Below, one piece after another: positions 1 to 6,087 of a stretch of DNA of 6,419 bases. The DNA is taken from contig DDEO01000229.1 of NCBI GenBank assembly GCA_002336725.1, positions 1 to 6,419 on the forward strand. The letters are read 5' to 3'. The notes beneath the pieces were generated by a model. That model saw nothing but the letters and a program-made list of their open reading frames with translations, was not told where the DNA came from and did not search any database. This stretch comes from Bacteroidetes bacterium UBA1952 (GTDB lineage: Bacteria; Bacteroidota; Bacteroidia; Chitinophagales; Chitinophagaceae). Every line of letters begins with the position of its first letter. Position 1 is the stretch's first letter. Both the position numbers and the translations under genes were made by a program.

Positions 1-288
1 AAGCTGCGCGTTTTTGGGAGCGCGTTTGCGGGCCTTTTGCAGCATTTTTTCGGAAATATCCACGCCGGTAATTGTGTGCTTTCCGAATGCCGGAAAACTG
101 CTGCCGTTGCCCGTGCCGAGGTCGAGAAGTTGGCCTGCGGGAAGGGCATCTAACAGACACCCAAGCGCCTCTTTTTGTTTCCGGAAAAAGAAATCTACCC
201 AGGGATAAAAAGGCCGGAATGCATCATAGAAAGCCGCCGTTTTTTGGGTGGCTATTTCCGGAAAAATATCAGCGGGACGGCGCATCAT
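1..288 (-). CDS. Class I SAM-dependent methyltransferase, N-terminal part (runs off left edge)
   Basis: The reading frame gives 96 residues and is still open at position 1. Residues 54-62 read LLDLGTGNG, the glycine-rich motif I that binds S-adenosylmethionine in class I (Rossmann-fold) methyltransferases. It is followed by a second strand ending in an acidic residue (ITGVDISEKML, Asp77), which normally contacts the ribose of SAM. The N-terminal half (FYDAFRPFYPWVDFFFRKQKEAL) is the helical lead-in usual for UbiE/BioC-like small-molecule methyltransferases. The substrate cannot be told because the C-terminal part is missing. Two adjacent ATGs (288 and 285) are the simplest starts; an in-frame ATG at 324 is possible, and none has a Shine-Dalgarno. 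The start lies inside the end of the cyclase gene (stop 269-271), so the two are very likely co-transcribed and perhaps translationally coupled. Two copies of the TTTCCGGAAA palindrome lie inside the gene. Family call is firm; exact function unknown. Confidence 0.85.
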   Translation of the reverse strand, partial: MMRRPADIFPEIATQKTAAFYDAFRPFYPWVDFFFRKQKEALGCLLDALPAGQLLDLGTGNGSSFPAFGKHTITGVDISEKMLQKARKRAPKNAQL

Positions 289-1432
289 CGGCCACAGAAG
301 TGGTGTTCGTTGAAGGCTGCTCATTGCCGGAGACAAAGTGCAGGCTATAAATATCCACGGCGTTCTCCTTACCTTTCAATTCAAAACTGCCTTCGTGCCG
401 GAGGATATTCCGGCGGATGCCCAGTTCTTTTACAAAAATGCCGGAGGCCAGAATATCCTGATTGACTTCGCCTGCCAGACTTCGGATGCGCGCCGTGGTG
501 TTCATAGCATCGCCGCTGATGGCAATGTCTTTCTTTACCAGCCCGATTTCGCCCACCATCACCATGCCGCAGTGCAGCCCTACGCGAAACTCCGGAACCA
601 CGCCGTATTTGCGCCGGTAGTAGCCGTTCTCGTCGCGGATAATGCGCTGCGCCATTTCAATGGCCTTAATCGTCTTTTCGCGGTTCTTGTCGGTCAGCAG
701 CCAGGAAGCCACAATCTCATCGCCGATGTATTGATAAATAAGGCCGTCGTAGAGTAGGAGCGCACTGGAGATATGATGGATAAAATCGCGGATGAAAAAG
801 AAGTATTTTTTGTGGCCCAGCGCCTCGGCGGTGGGTGTCGAGTTTTTAAGGTCTATAAAGGCAATGATGCGCAACTGCTCTTTGGGGTGGTTGTATTTTC
901 CCCGGAAAATATCCAGAAAAACGCCGGGCGAATACTTCTCGTTGATTTCCAGCGCAAAAAGCGTGAGTACTGTAATCATAAAACGGGTGCTCAGGTTTTG
1001 ATACACCCAAAGCGTTTCGGTAACGAAATGTACCAGTCGCCTTGTAGATTCCGACGGGGAGATGCGATAGATGAAAAGGTAAATAACATAGTATTGCGCC
1101 AGCATCATCACCGCAGAAATCAGGGTTATGAGCAGCGATTTGATGAGCATACCCAACCAGAGCGGGCGATGACGGTATCTTTCCTTGAGCGGGAAAAGCA
1201 GCAGCCAGCCCATGATGAAAGAAAAAACCAGTGTGGTCAGGAAACGCGCCCGCCCAATGCCCGTTACGTGTTCTACATAAGGATAATGTGCCGCGTCTTC
1301 GGTGTAGAGCAGCGTAAAAAAACGGCTGAAGTCCAGCAGCGTCCAGACGACGGCAATGATGATGGCTTGCCGGAAATAATAGCCCCGAAGTGTTTTTCGA
1401 TTGATTTGCATGGCTGCGTCTAAGGTGCTCAT
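269..1432 (-). CDS. Membrane-anchored class III adenylate/guanylate cyclase
   Basis: This 387-residue protein has an N-terminal membrane part with about four hydrophobic segments (roughly residues 21-42, 63-82, 93-123 and 142-163), then a cytoplasmic class III nucleotide cyclase domain (about 188-365). Both metal-binding aspartates are visible: Asp194 in FIDLKNST and Asp238 in YIGDEIVASW. The transition-state Asn311 and Arg315 lie in GDAMNTTARI, and the domain ends with the usual LKGK..AVDIYSL strand. It should make a cyclic nucleotide from a nucleoside triphosphate as a homodimer at the inner membrane. The base-selecting positions are atypical: Gln234 where adenylate cyclases have Lys, and Ala304 where they have Asp or Thr, so ATP specificity is uncertain. 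The frame extends upstream to a TTG at 1462, but ATG 1432 is preferred; ATG 1411 also fits. It is divergent from glmM, and its 3' end overlaps the methyltransferase start by 17-20 bp. Confidence 0.88.
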   Translation of the reverse strand: MSTLDAAMQINRKTLRGYYFRQAIIIAVVWTLLDFSRFFTLLYTEDAAHYPYVEHVTGIGRARFLTTLVFSFIMGWLLLFPLKERYRHRPLWLGMLIKSLLITLISAVMMLAQYYVIYLFIYRISPSESTRRLVHFVTETLWVYQNLSTRFMITVLTLFALEINEKYSPGVFLDIFRGKYNHPKEQLRIIAFIDLKNSTPTAEALGHKKYFFFIRDFIHHISSALLLYDGLIYQYIGDEIVASWLLTDKNREKTIKAIEMAQRIIRDENGYYRRKYGVVPEFRVGLHCGMVMVGEIGLVKKDIAISGDAMNTTARIRSLAGEVNQDILASGIFVKELGIRRNILRHEGSFELKGKENAVDIYSLHFVSGNEQPSTNTTSVADDAPSR

Positions 1433-1533
1433 AGAGATGCGAGAGATGCAGAGCCTATGCAAAAATCGTACTTCAATGAACCACGCAGATATTTCTCAAA
1501 AACGAAACTTCTCTAACTGCTATTGGAAAGCTG

Positions 1534-1541
1534 CAAACCTA
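1534..1541 (-). promoter_or_regulatory. Putative -7 element for the cyclase-methyltransferase unit
   Basis: Read on the minus strand this is TAGGTTTG, an exact match to the Bacteroidota -7 consensus TAnnTTTG. It lies about 100 bp upstream of the preferred cyclase ATG at 1432. No good -33 TTTG is seen at the expected spacing; the nearest upstream TTG (1574-1572 on the minus strand) is about 30 nt away, which is too far. It shares its TA with the plus-strand element for glmM. Confidence 0.35.
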
Positions 1542-1547
1542 TCTTTG
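1540..1547 (+). promoter_or_regulatory. Putative -7 promoter element for glmM
   Basis: TATCTTTG matches the Bacteroidota -7 consensus TAnnTTTG exactly, and is followed by CGGCCC. It is 85 bp upstream of the glmM ATG. A TTG at 1523-1525 could act as part of a -33 element, but the spacer (14 nt) is shorter than usual. The same pattern, -7 box followed by C-A/G-GCC, occurs upstream of fusA at 6088-6100, which adds weight. Confidence 0.5.
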
Positions 1548-1632
1548 CGGCCCGGCAGGTAGGCGGCATTCCAAGCCGCTCTTATCAGCCTTTTCTCTTT
1601 TCCGTAATAAAGCATTTTCAGCGCCAGAAACT

Positions 1633-3015
1633 ATGTCGTTAATTAAAAGTATTTCCGGAATTCGGGGCACTATCGGTGGCAAACCGGGCAGCGGACTCAC
1701 CCCTTTGGATGTCGTTAAATTCACCGCCGCTTATGGTGCGTGGATTCAGCATAAAGGCGCATCAGGCTCGATTGTGATTGGCCGCGATGGCCGCATCTCC
1801 GGGCCGATGGTGCGCGACCTGGTGGCCGCCACGCTTACGGGCATGGGCTTCGACGTGGTGGATCTGGGCCTCAGCACCACGCCGACGGTAGAGATGGCGG
1901 TGGTGTGGGAAAAGGCGGCAGGCGGCATCATCCTGACCGCTTCGCACAACCCCAAAGAGTGGAATGCGCTGAAACTGCTGAACGAAAAAGGCGAATTTGT
2001 ATCTGCCGAAGACGGCGCGTGGATTCTGGAAACTGCTGAAAAAGGGGAGATGAGCTTTGCCGAAGTCAATAAACTGGGCCAGATGCGCACGGCGGACGAT
2101 TATCTGCAAAAACACATTGAGGCTATTCTGGCGCATCCTTTGGTGGATAAAAAAGCCATTGCCAAAGCAGGTTTTAAAGTGGTGGTTGATGCCATCAACT
2201 CGTCGGGCGCAGTGGCCGTGCCGCAGTTGCTCGAGGCGCTGGGCGTGAAGAAAATAGAAGTGATTAACGGCGAGATGACGGGCCATTTTGCCCACAATCC
2301 CGAGCCGCTTCCCGAACACCTGCGCGACCTGAGTACGCGCGTGGAAAAAACCGGCGCAAGCCTCGGCATCGCCGTGGACCCGGATGTGGACCGGCTGTGT
2401 TTTGTTAATGAAGACGGCTCACTCTTTGGCGAAGAATATACGCTGGTGGCCGTAGCCGATTATATCCTTTCGCAAAAAGGCGGCAACACGGTCTCCAACC
2501 TCTCGAGCACCCGCGCCCTGCGCGACGTAACCGAAAAGCACGGCGGCAGCTACAGCGGCTCGGCGGTGGGCGAGGTGAACGTGGTGAAGATGATGAAAGA
2601 CACCGATGCCGTTATTGGCGGCGAAGGCAATGGCGGCATCATCGTTCCGGAACTGCACTATGGCCGCGACGCGCTGGCCGGCATTGCCTTGTTCCTCACC
2701 CATCTGGCCAAAAGCGGTAAGACGATGAAGGCGCTGCGCAGCAGCTACCCGAATTATTTTATCTCTAAAAATAAAATCGAACTGGACCCGTCGGTGGATG
2801 TGCAGAAAGTGTTCGGCAAAATCCGCGAGCGTTATAAAAAGCAGCCTATCAACGATGTGGACGGCCTCAAAATTGAATTTGACAACGACTGGGTACACCT
2901 GCGCACGTCCAACACCGAGCCGATTATCCGCATTTATTCCGAGAGCAGCACCGAAACCATGTCGGAGAATATCGCCAAAAGGTTGATGGCCGATATCCGG
3001 GAGATGATGCGGTGA
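1633..3015 (+). CDS. glmM: Phosphoglucosamine mutase (alpha-D-phosphohexomutase family)
   Basis: GlmM converts glucosamine-6-phosphate to glucosamine-1-phosphate in the cytoplasm, feeding UDP-GlcNAc for peptidoglycan and lipid A. The 460 residues match the usual family length and all four motifs are present in order: the phosphoserine loop TASHNP (Ser104), the metal loop DPDVDR (Asp249, Asp251, Asp253), the sugar loop GGEGNGG (329-335), and the phosphate-binding loop RTSNTEP..R (424-433). The N-terminus MSLIKSISGIRGTIGG is typical of the Bacteroidota form. The sugar loop differs from the GEQSGH of proteobacterial GlmM, so a phosphomannomutase or broader phosphohexomutase activity cannot be excluded from sequence alone; GlmM is the usual annotation for this type. 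The ATG at 1633 gives the conserved N-terminus; there is no Shine-Dalgarno. It has its own promoter and is followed 20 bp downstream by a strong terminator, so it is probably monocistronic. Two TTCCGGAA words (1653, 2645) lie in the gene in different codon phases. Confidence 0.93.
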   Translation: MSLIKSISGIRGTIGGKPGSGLTPLDVVKFTAAYGAWIQHKGASGSIVIGRDGRISGPMVRDLVAATLTGMGFDVVDLGLSTTPTVEMAVVWEKAAGGIILTASHNPKEWNALKLLNEKGEFVSAEDGAWILETAEKGEMSFAEVNKLGQMRTADDYLQKHIEAILAHPLVDKKAIAKAGFKVVVDAINSSGAVAVPQLLEALGVKKIEVINGEMTGHFAHNPEPLPEHLRDLSTRVEKTGASLGIAVDPDVDRLCFVNEDGSLFGEEYTLVAVADYILSQKGGNTVSNLSSTRALRDVTEKHGGSYSGSAVGEVNVVKMMKDTDAVIGGEGNGGIIVPELHYGRDALAGIALFLTHLAKSGKTMKALRSSYPNYFISKNKIELDPSVDVQKVFGKIRERYKKQPINDVDGLKIEFDNDWVHLRTSNTEPIIRIYSESSTETMSENIAKRLMADIREMMR

Positions 3016-3035
3016 GGAATAAAAATATTTGGCAG

Positions 3036-3073
3036 ACACCCGTCAGGTTTCAGAAATCTGACGGGTGTTCTTT
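3036..3073 (+). terminator. Intrinsic terminator of glmM
   Basis: ACACCCGTCAG (3036-3046) pairs perfectly with CTGACGGGTGT (3058-3068). The inner GTTT/AAAT can extend the stem to about 15 bp, leaving a 3-nt loop. A T-rich run (TTCTTTT) follows directly. It begins 20 bp after the glmM stop. It argues that the stretch between glmM and the permease is not coding, although a GTG-initiated frame runs through it. Confidence 0.8.
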
Positions 3074-3088
3074 TCTGGGGGAAGGGTG

Positions 3089-3108
3089 CCGGATTTCCGG
3101 AAATCCGG
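3089..3108. repeat. Perfect 20-bp palindrome upstream of the permease gene
   Basis: CCGGATTTCCGGAAATCCGG is identical to its own reverse complement over 20 bp and contains three CCGG sites. Its core is TTTCCGGAAA, the palindrome repeated across this window. A further TTTCCGG follows at 3112-3118. There is no T-tract after it, so it is not a second terminator. It ends 19 bp before the candidate -7 element of the permease promoter, which is where a regulator or the -33 contact would lie. Operator function is an inference. Confidence 0.7.
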
Positions 3109-3127
3109 TTTATTTCCGGTATTTCTT

Positions 3128-3135
3128 TACCTTTA
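3128..3135 (+). promoter_or_regulatory. Putative -7 promoter element for the permease gene
   Basis: TACCTTTA differs from the Bacteroidota TAnnTTTG consensus only in the last base. It lies downstream of the glmM terminator and 20 bp before the TTG codon at 3156, leaving room for a short leader. No clear -33 TTTG is seen; that region is occupied by the CCGG-rich palindrome. Confidence 0.35.
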
Positions 3136-3155
3136 GAAATCGCTTCTCAAGTCTC

Positions 3156-4202
3156 TTGAAAAAATCCCTTCGCCGCCCCGGCTATATGTTGCTCGTCCTC
3201 TGGGGCGTACTCACCACGGTGTTTTTTCTGTTTAATGTACTGCCCGGCGACCCCGCGCGCCTCACGCTGGGGCAGCGCACCGACCTGGCCACCGCCGAAG
3301 CCGCCCGCAAAGAGCTGCGCCTCGATGAGCCACTGCTTACCCGCTATGTATATTATCTCAACGACCTCTCGCCGGTGGCCGTTCACGCAAACGACGCGGC
3401 GGAAAAACAGAAATATCGTTACCTCAAAATTCTGCCGCTGGGCGCACAGGCGCTGGTATTGAAAGCACCGTATCTGGGTACTTCCTATCGCACCAAAAGG
3501 CCCGTAACCGAGGTTCTGGCAGAGGCTTTCCCGGGAACGCTGATTCTGGCGTTGAGCGCACTGGCCTTTGCCGCCGTGCTGGGCATCGGGCTGGGCACAC
3601 TGGCGGCGGTACGCAAAGGCACTTGGCTGGATACCGGCGCAGTGGCGGCTTCGGTAGCGGGCATTTCGCTGCCTTCGTTTTTTGCCGGATTGCTGGTGGC
3701 CTACGTCTTTGGTTATTTGCTGCAATCCTGGACCGGCCTCAGCATGACGGGTTCTTTGTGGGAATGGGATGCCTTTGGCGGACGACATCTGGCGCTCAAA
3801 AACCTGATTTTACCCGCTTTTGCGCTTGGCATCCGCCCGATGGCCATTATCACACAACTCACCCGCAGCGCCCTGCTCGACAGCCTTTCGCAGGATTATG
3901 TGCGCACAGCGCGGGCCAAGGGACTTCCGGAAAAGCGGGTTATTTTGCGCCATGCGCTGCCCAATGCGCTCAATCCGGTGCTTACGGCGCTTTCCGGCTG
4001 GCTGGCCGAGTTGCTGGCCGGTTCTTTCTTTGTAGAGTATGTTTTTGGTTGGAAGGGCATCGGCAAGCTCACGGTGGATGCGCTCGATAAATTTGATTTT
4101 CCGGTGGTGATGGGCGCGGTGCTGTTTACGGCGGTTATTTTTCTGGTCGTGCAGTTCTTCACCGATTTGTTGTACCGGAAGTTGGACCCGCGAGTGGGGT
4201 AG
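3156..4202 (+). CDS. ABC transporter permease, DppB/OppB type (peptide/nickel family)
   Basis: An inner-membrane permease of a binding-protein-dependent ABC importer, probably for peptides. Counted from the TTG at 3156 it has 348 residues. TM1 (about 11-27) runs into the conserved LFNVLPGDPAR. A long periplasmic segment of roughly 95 residues follows, as is usual in the Bacteroidota version, then five more membrane segments (about 124-151, 161-188, 215-235, 273-292, 315-337). The cytoplasmic EAA loop that docks on the ATPase is clear: DYVRTARAKGLPEKRVILRH from residue 247, followed by ALPNALNPV. The end DLLYRKLDPRV is the standard DppB terminus. The open frame reaches back to a GTG at 3012 overlapping the glmM stop, but that extension reads through the glmM terminator and the 20-bp palindrome and lacks family resemblance. 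TTG 3156 or ATG 3186 is therefore the likely start. No DppC, ATPase or binding protein lies nearby, so partners must be encoded elsewhere. Confidence 0.88.
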   Translation: MKKSLRRPGYMLLVLWGVLTTVFFLFNVLPGDPARLTLGQRTDLATAEAARKELRLDEPLLTRYVYYLNDLSPVAVHANDAAEKQKYRYLKILPLGAQALVLKAPYLGTSYRTKRPVTEVLAEAFPGTLILALSALAFAAVLGIGLGTLAAVRKGTWLDTGAVAASVAGISLPSFFAGLLVAYVFGYLLQSWTGLSMTGSLWEWDAFGGRHLALKNLILPAFALGIRPMAIITQLTRSALLDSLSQDYVRTARAKGLPEKRVILRHALPNALNPVLTALSGWLAELLAGSFFVEYVFGWKGIGKLTVDALDKFDFPVVMGAVLFTAVIFLVVQFFTDLLYRKLDPRVG

Positions 4203-4253
4203 GGCTTCGCAGCCTGTGCTACCCGATGCGCCGGTGATAACGACGGTTTTTCC
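4203..4253 (-). pseudogene. Possible 5' remnant of a Rossmann-fold (SDR-type) dehydrogenase gene
   Basis: On the minus strand this stretch reads GKTVVITGASGSTGCEA. That is the first beta strand plus the glycine-rich NAD(P)-binding turn of short-chain dehydrogenase/reductase or NmrA/epimerase-like proteins (TGAxGxTG). Such a motif sits at the extreme N-terminus in these families. Here it stops exactly at the permease stop codon (4200-4202); beyond that point the frame is merely antisense to the permease and no longer resembles a dehydrogenase. Upstream the frame is open only to a GTG at 4328, with no good start just before the motif. The simplest reading is the leftover beginning of a gene whose remainder was deleted. 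The match is short, so chance is not excluded. Confidence 0.35.
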
Positions 4254-4343
4254 GTGGCGTAATTTTCCGGAAAATGACTCAGGAGTAAAGCCATATGGAG
4301 AGCAGGTGCGGTAGGAGGAAAAAGGCACATATAGCCACCCAAA

Positions 4344-4376
4344 AAAAAGTCCGGCCTTTCATAGGCCGGACTTTTT
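4344..4376. terminator. Bidirectional terminator between the permease and degP
   Basis: AGTCCGGCCT (4348-4357) pairs perfectly with AGGCCGGACT (4363-4372) around a 5-nt loop. The stem is flanked by an A8 run on the left and a T5 run on the right, so the hairpin has a U-tract in both transcription directions and the A/T flanks add about four pairs. It ends roughly 16 bp beyond the degP stop and lies about 140 bp beyond the permease stop, ending both convergent transcripts. Confidence 0.9.
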
Positions 4377-4392
4377 CTCAAAGAAAATGTTG

Positions 4393-5901
4393 TTACTGCA
4401 TTCCATCGTCTCCCGCACTCGCGTCGGTGATACCATAATAATACATCCCGCGATAGCCCGGATACATACCCGCCAGTTGCGCATTTTGCGGCGAGGCTTG
4501 TAGGGCTTTCAGCAGTGCTTCCACACTGTTTACCGCTGCATCGTTTACGCTCATCACCACAAAGCCATCGCGCATATTGGTTTGTTGCGCCAGCACGCCG
4601 CTGCCTACTTTTTCTACCAATACGCCGCTTCGTACGCCGAGGCGCTGTTTTTCAGCCGGTGTCAGGTTGCGCAGCTTTCCGCCCAGAACGAGACCGGCGG
4701 CTTCCGTGTTTTTTACCAACGCTGTTGTATTATCTGCGTTCTGAAGCTGCACGCTCGTCTGGCCGGTTTTGCCGCCGCGCAGATACGTTACCGAGATATT
4801 GTCGCCCGGCTTGTAACGCGCCACCTGCTCCAGCATTTCCGGCTCGGTGCGCACCGGCACACTGTTGATAGCCGTGATAAAATCGCCCTTGCGCAGCGCC
4901 GAGCGCGAAGCACCGCTGCCCGGCACCACATCGGCCACATACACACCTTCTGTGCGGTCGATGCCGAGGCTGGATTGCTCTTCCGGCGAAATCGTGGCGC
5001 GGTCGCGGTAGCTGATACCGAGATAGCCGCGCTGCACCGTTCCGTATTGAATCAAATCCTGCGTTACCTTTTTCACGATATTGGAAGGAATGGCGTAGGA
5101 ATAACCCGCATAGGAGCCGGTGGGCGAGGCAATGGCCGAGTTGATGCCGATGAGCTGCCCGCTGGTATTGACGAGCGCACCGCCGGAATTTCCGGGATTC
5201 ACCGCCGCGTCGGTCTGGATAAACGACTCAATAGCGCGGTCGCTCTGTGTGCGGTTGATGCCGATGGAGCGGGCTTTGGCCGAAACGATGCCGGCAGTAA
5301 CGGTGGTGTTGAGCGTGAGCGGATAGCCCACCGCCAGCACCCATTGGCCGAGGCGCACATTATCGGAATTGCCAAATTCCATATATGCAAGATTCTTGTC
5401 TTTCACCTTAATCACGGCAATATCGGTGGCCGGGTCGGTGGCAATCACATTGGCCTGCGTGGTATAGCGGTCGTTGAAGGTAACGGTTACCTGGTCGGCA
5501 CCGGCCACCACATGGTTATTAGTAACGATATAACCATCGGGGGAGATGACCACGCCGGAGCCGGAACCCATCTGCGGCGGGATGCGCTGCACCTGACTGC
5601 CTTCAAAGCCAAACATCTCCATAAACGGATCACGAACGACGCGCGTGGTAGGCTTGGTGGTGGTTTTGATATGCACCACAGCTTTTACCGAAGCCTCGGC
5701 GGCGGCCTGAAAGTCCACAGGTGGGGCACTGCGAACGGTCGTGGTCTGGTCGCCATAGCCGGCATAGTTTACCGGCAGTTGTTGGGCGGAAGAAGTAGGC
5801 GATATTTTGTTGCCGATTTCCGGAAACTGGCCTGCCGCAAAAAGGGTTGCAAGCGAGGTGGCAGCGGCGGTGATGACCACCGGAAGGATTCTGGATTTCA
5901 T
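4393..5901 (-). CDS. degP: Periplasmic serine protease DegP/HtrA (Do family)
   Basis: A secreted trypsin-fold protease and chaperone that clears misfolded envelope proteins. From the ATG at 5901 it has 502 residues. The N-terminus MKSRILPVVITAAATSLATL is a signal peptide or signal anchor: a basic start then a hydrophobic run. The S1C protease domain (about 65-285) has the full triad: His130 in TNNHVV, Asp160 in ATDPATDIAVIK and Ser239 in NPGNSGGAL. PDZ1 spans about 292-387 and a second, more divergent PDZ about 408-470, giving the two-PDZ layout of DegP/DegQ. The end is Tyr/Gly-rich (YPGYRGMYYYG), which I associate with Bacteroidota members. The frame extends to a TTG at 5946, but that lies upstream of the candidate -7 element and delays the signal peptide, so ATG 5901 is preferred. 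It is convergent with the permease, divergent from fusA and apparently monocistronic. Whether it works as DegP, DegQ or DegS cannot be settled; two PDZ domains disfavour DegS. Confidence 0.93.
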   Translation of the reverse strand: MKSRILPVVITAAATSLATLFAAGQFPEIGNKISPTSSAQQLPVNYAGYGDQTTTVRSAPPVDFQAAAEASVKAVVHIKTTTKPTTRVVRDPFMEMFGFEGSQVQRIPPQMGSGSGVVISPDGYIVTNNHVVAGADQVTVTFNDRYTTQANVIATDPATDIAVIKVKDKNLAYMEFGNSDNVRLGQWVLAVGYPLTLNTTVTAGIVSAKARSIGINRTQSDRAIESFIQTDAAVNPGNSGGALVNTSGQLIGINSAIASPTGSYAGYSYAIPSNIVKKVTQDLIQYGTVQRGYLGISYRDRATISPEEQSSLGIDRTEGVYVADVVPGSGASRSALRKGDFITAINSVPVRTEPEMLEQVARYKPGDNISVTYLRGGKTGQTSVQLQNADNTTALVKNTEAAGLVLGGKLRNLTPAEKQRLGVRSGVLVEKVGSGVLAQQTNMRDGFVVMSVNDAAVNSVEALLKALQASPQNAQLAGMYPGYRGMYYYGITDASAGDDGMQ

Positions 5902-5925
5902 ATGTGGCTGTGTATTTCTTTGGTT

Positions 5926-5933
5926 CAAAAATA
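5926..5933 (-). promoter_or_regulatory. Putative -7 promoter element for degP
   Basis: On the minus strand this reads TATTTTTG, an exact TAnnTTTG match, 24 bp upstream of the ATG at 5901. That implies a leader of about 20 nt and supports ATG 5901 over the upstream TTG at 5946. The -33 element is not obvious: a TTTG lies only 10 nt upstream, and a TTTC about 23 nt upstream. Confidence 0.5.
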
Positions 5934-6087
5934 CTTTTCGGCGCAAATTCCATACCGAAAGCCGGAAACTTTAGGGTTTTGACAGAGAAGATATTGTTAA
6001 GGTGAAGGCCGGCTTGCAGCGGATGGGGAAAGGCGTTTTATAGCAATTTTATAGAAGGAAAATTCCGGAAATCTGACGGGAAATCCG

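Noticed and set aside
338..1423. Plus-strand open frames opposite the cyclase (338-757 and 773-1423)
   Set aside because: They are antisense to a protein with intact cyclase motifs; the translations are low-information and unlike any family I know.
1433..1462. Extension of the cyclase to a TTG at 1462
   Set aside because: It adds ten residues before an ATG with no family support; ATG 1432 or 1411 is simpler.
1563..1579. Small inverted repeat GCGGC/GCCGC in the glmM leader
   Set aside because: Only 5 bp of stem with a 7-nt loop; too weak to call a riboswitch or attenuator, and nothing around it matches a known leader RNA.
2419..3039. Open frames antisense to glmM (this one and another at 1762-2319)
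   Set aside because: They are reflections of GC-rich third positions in glmM; the translations show no recognisable motif and no independent start signal.
5902..5946. Extension of degP to a TTG at 5946
   Set aside because: It would place 15 polar residues before the signal peptide and begin upstream of the best -7 box.
4582..5982. A 466-codon open frame on the plus strand opposite degP
   Set aside because: It is fully antisense to a clear protease gene; its His/Arg/Gly-rich translation has no domain and mirrors the codon use of degP.
3053..6080. The 13-mer GAAATCTGACGGG occurs at 3053-3065 and 6068-6080
   Set aside because: The first copy is part of the glmM terminator and the second lies in the fusA promoter region without a matching arm. 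A 13-bp match between two places in 6.4 kb is not rare enough to claim a repeat family.
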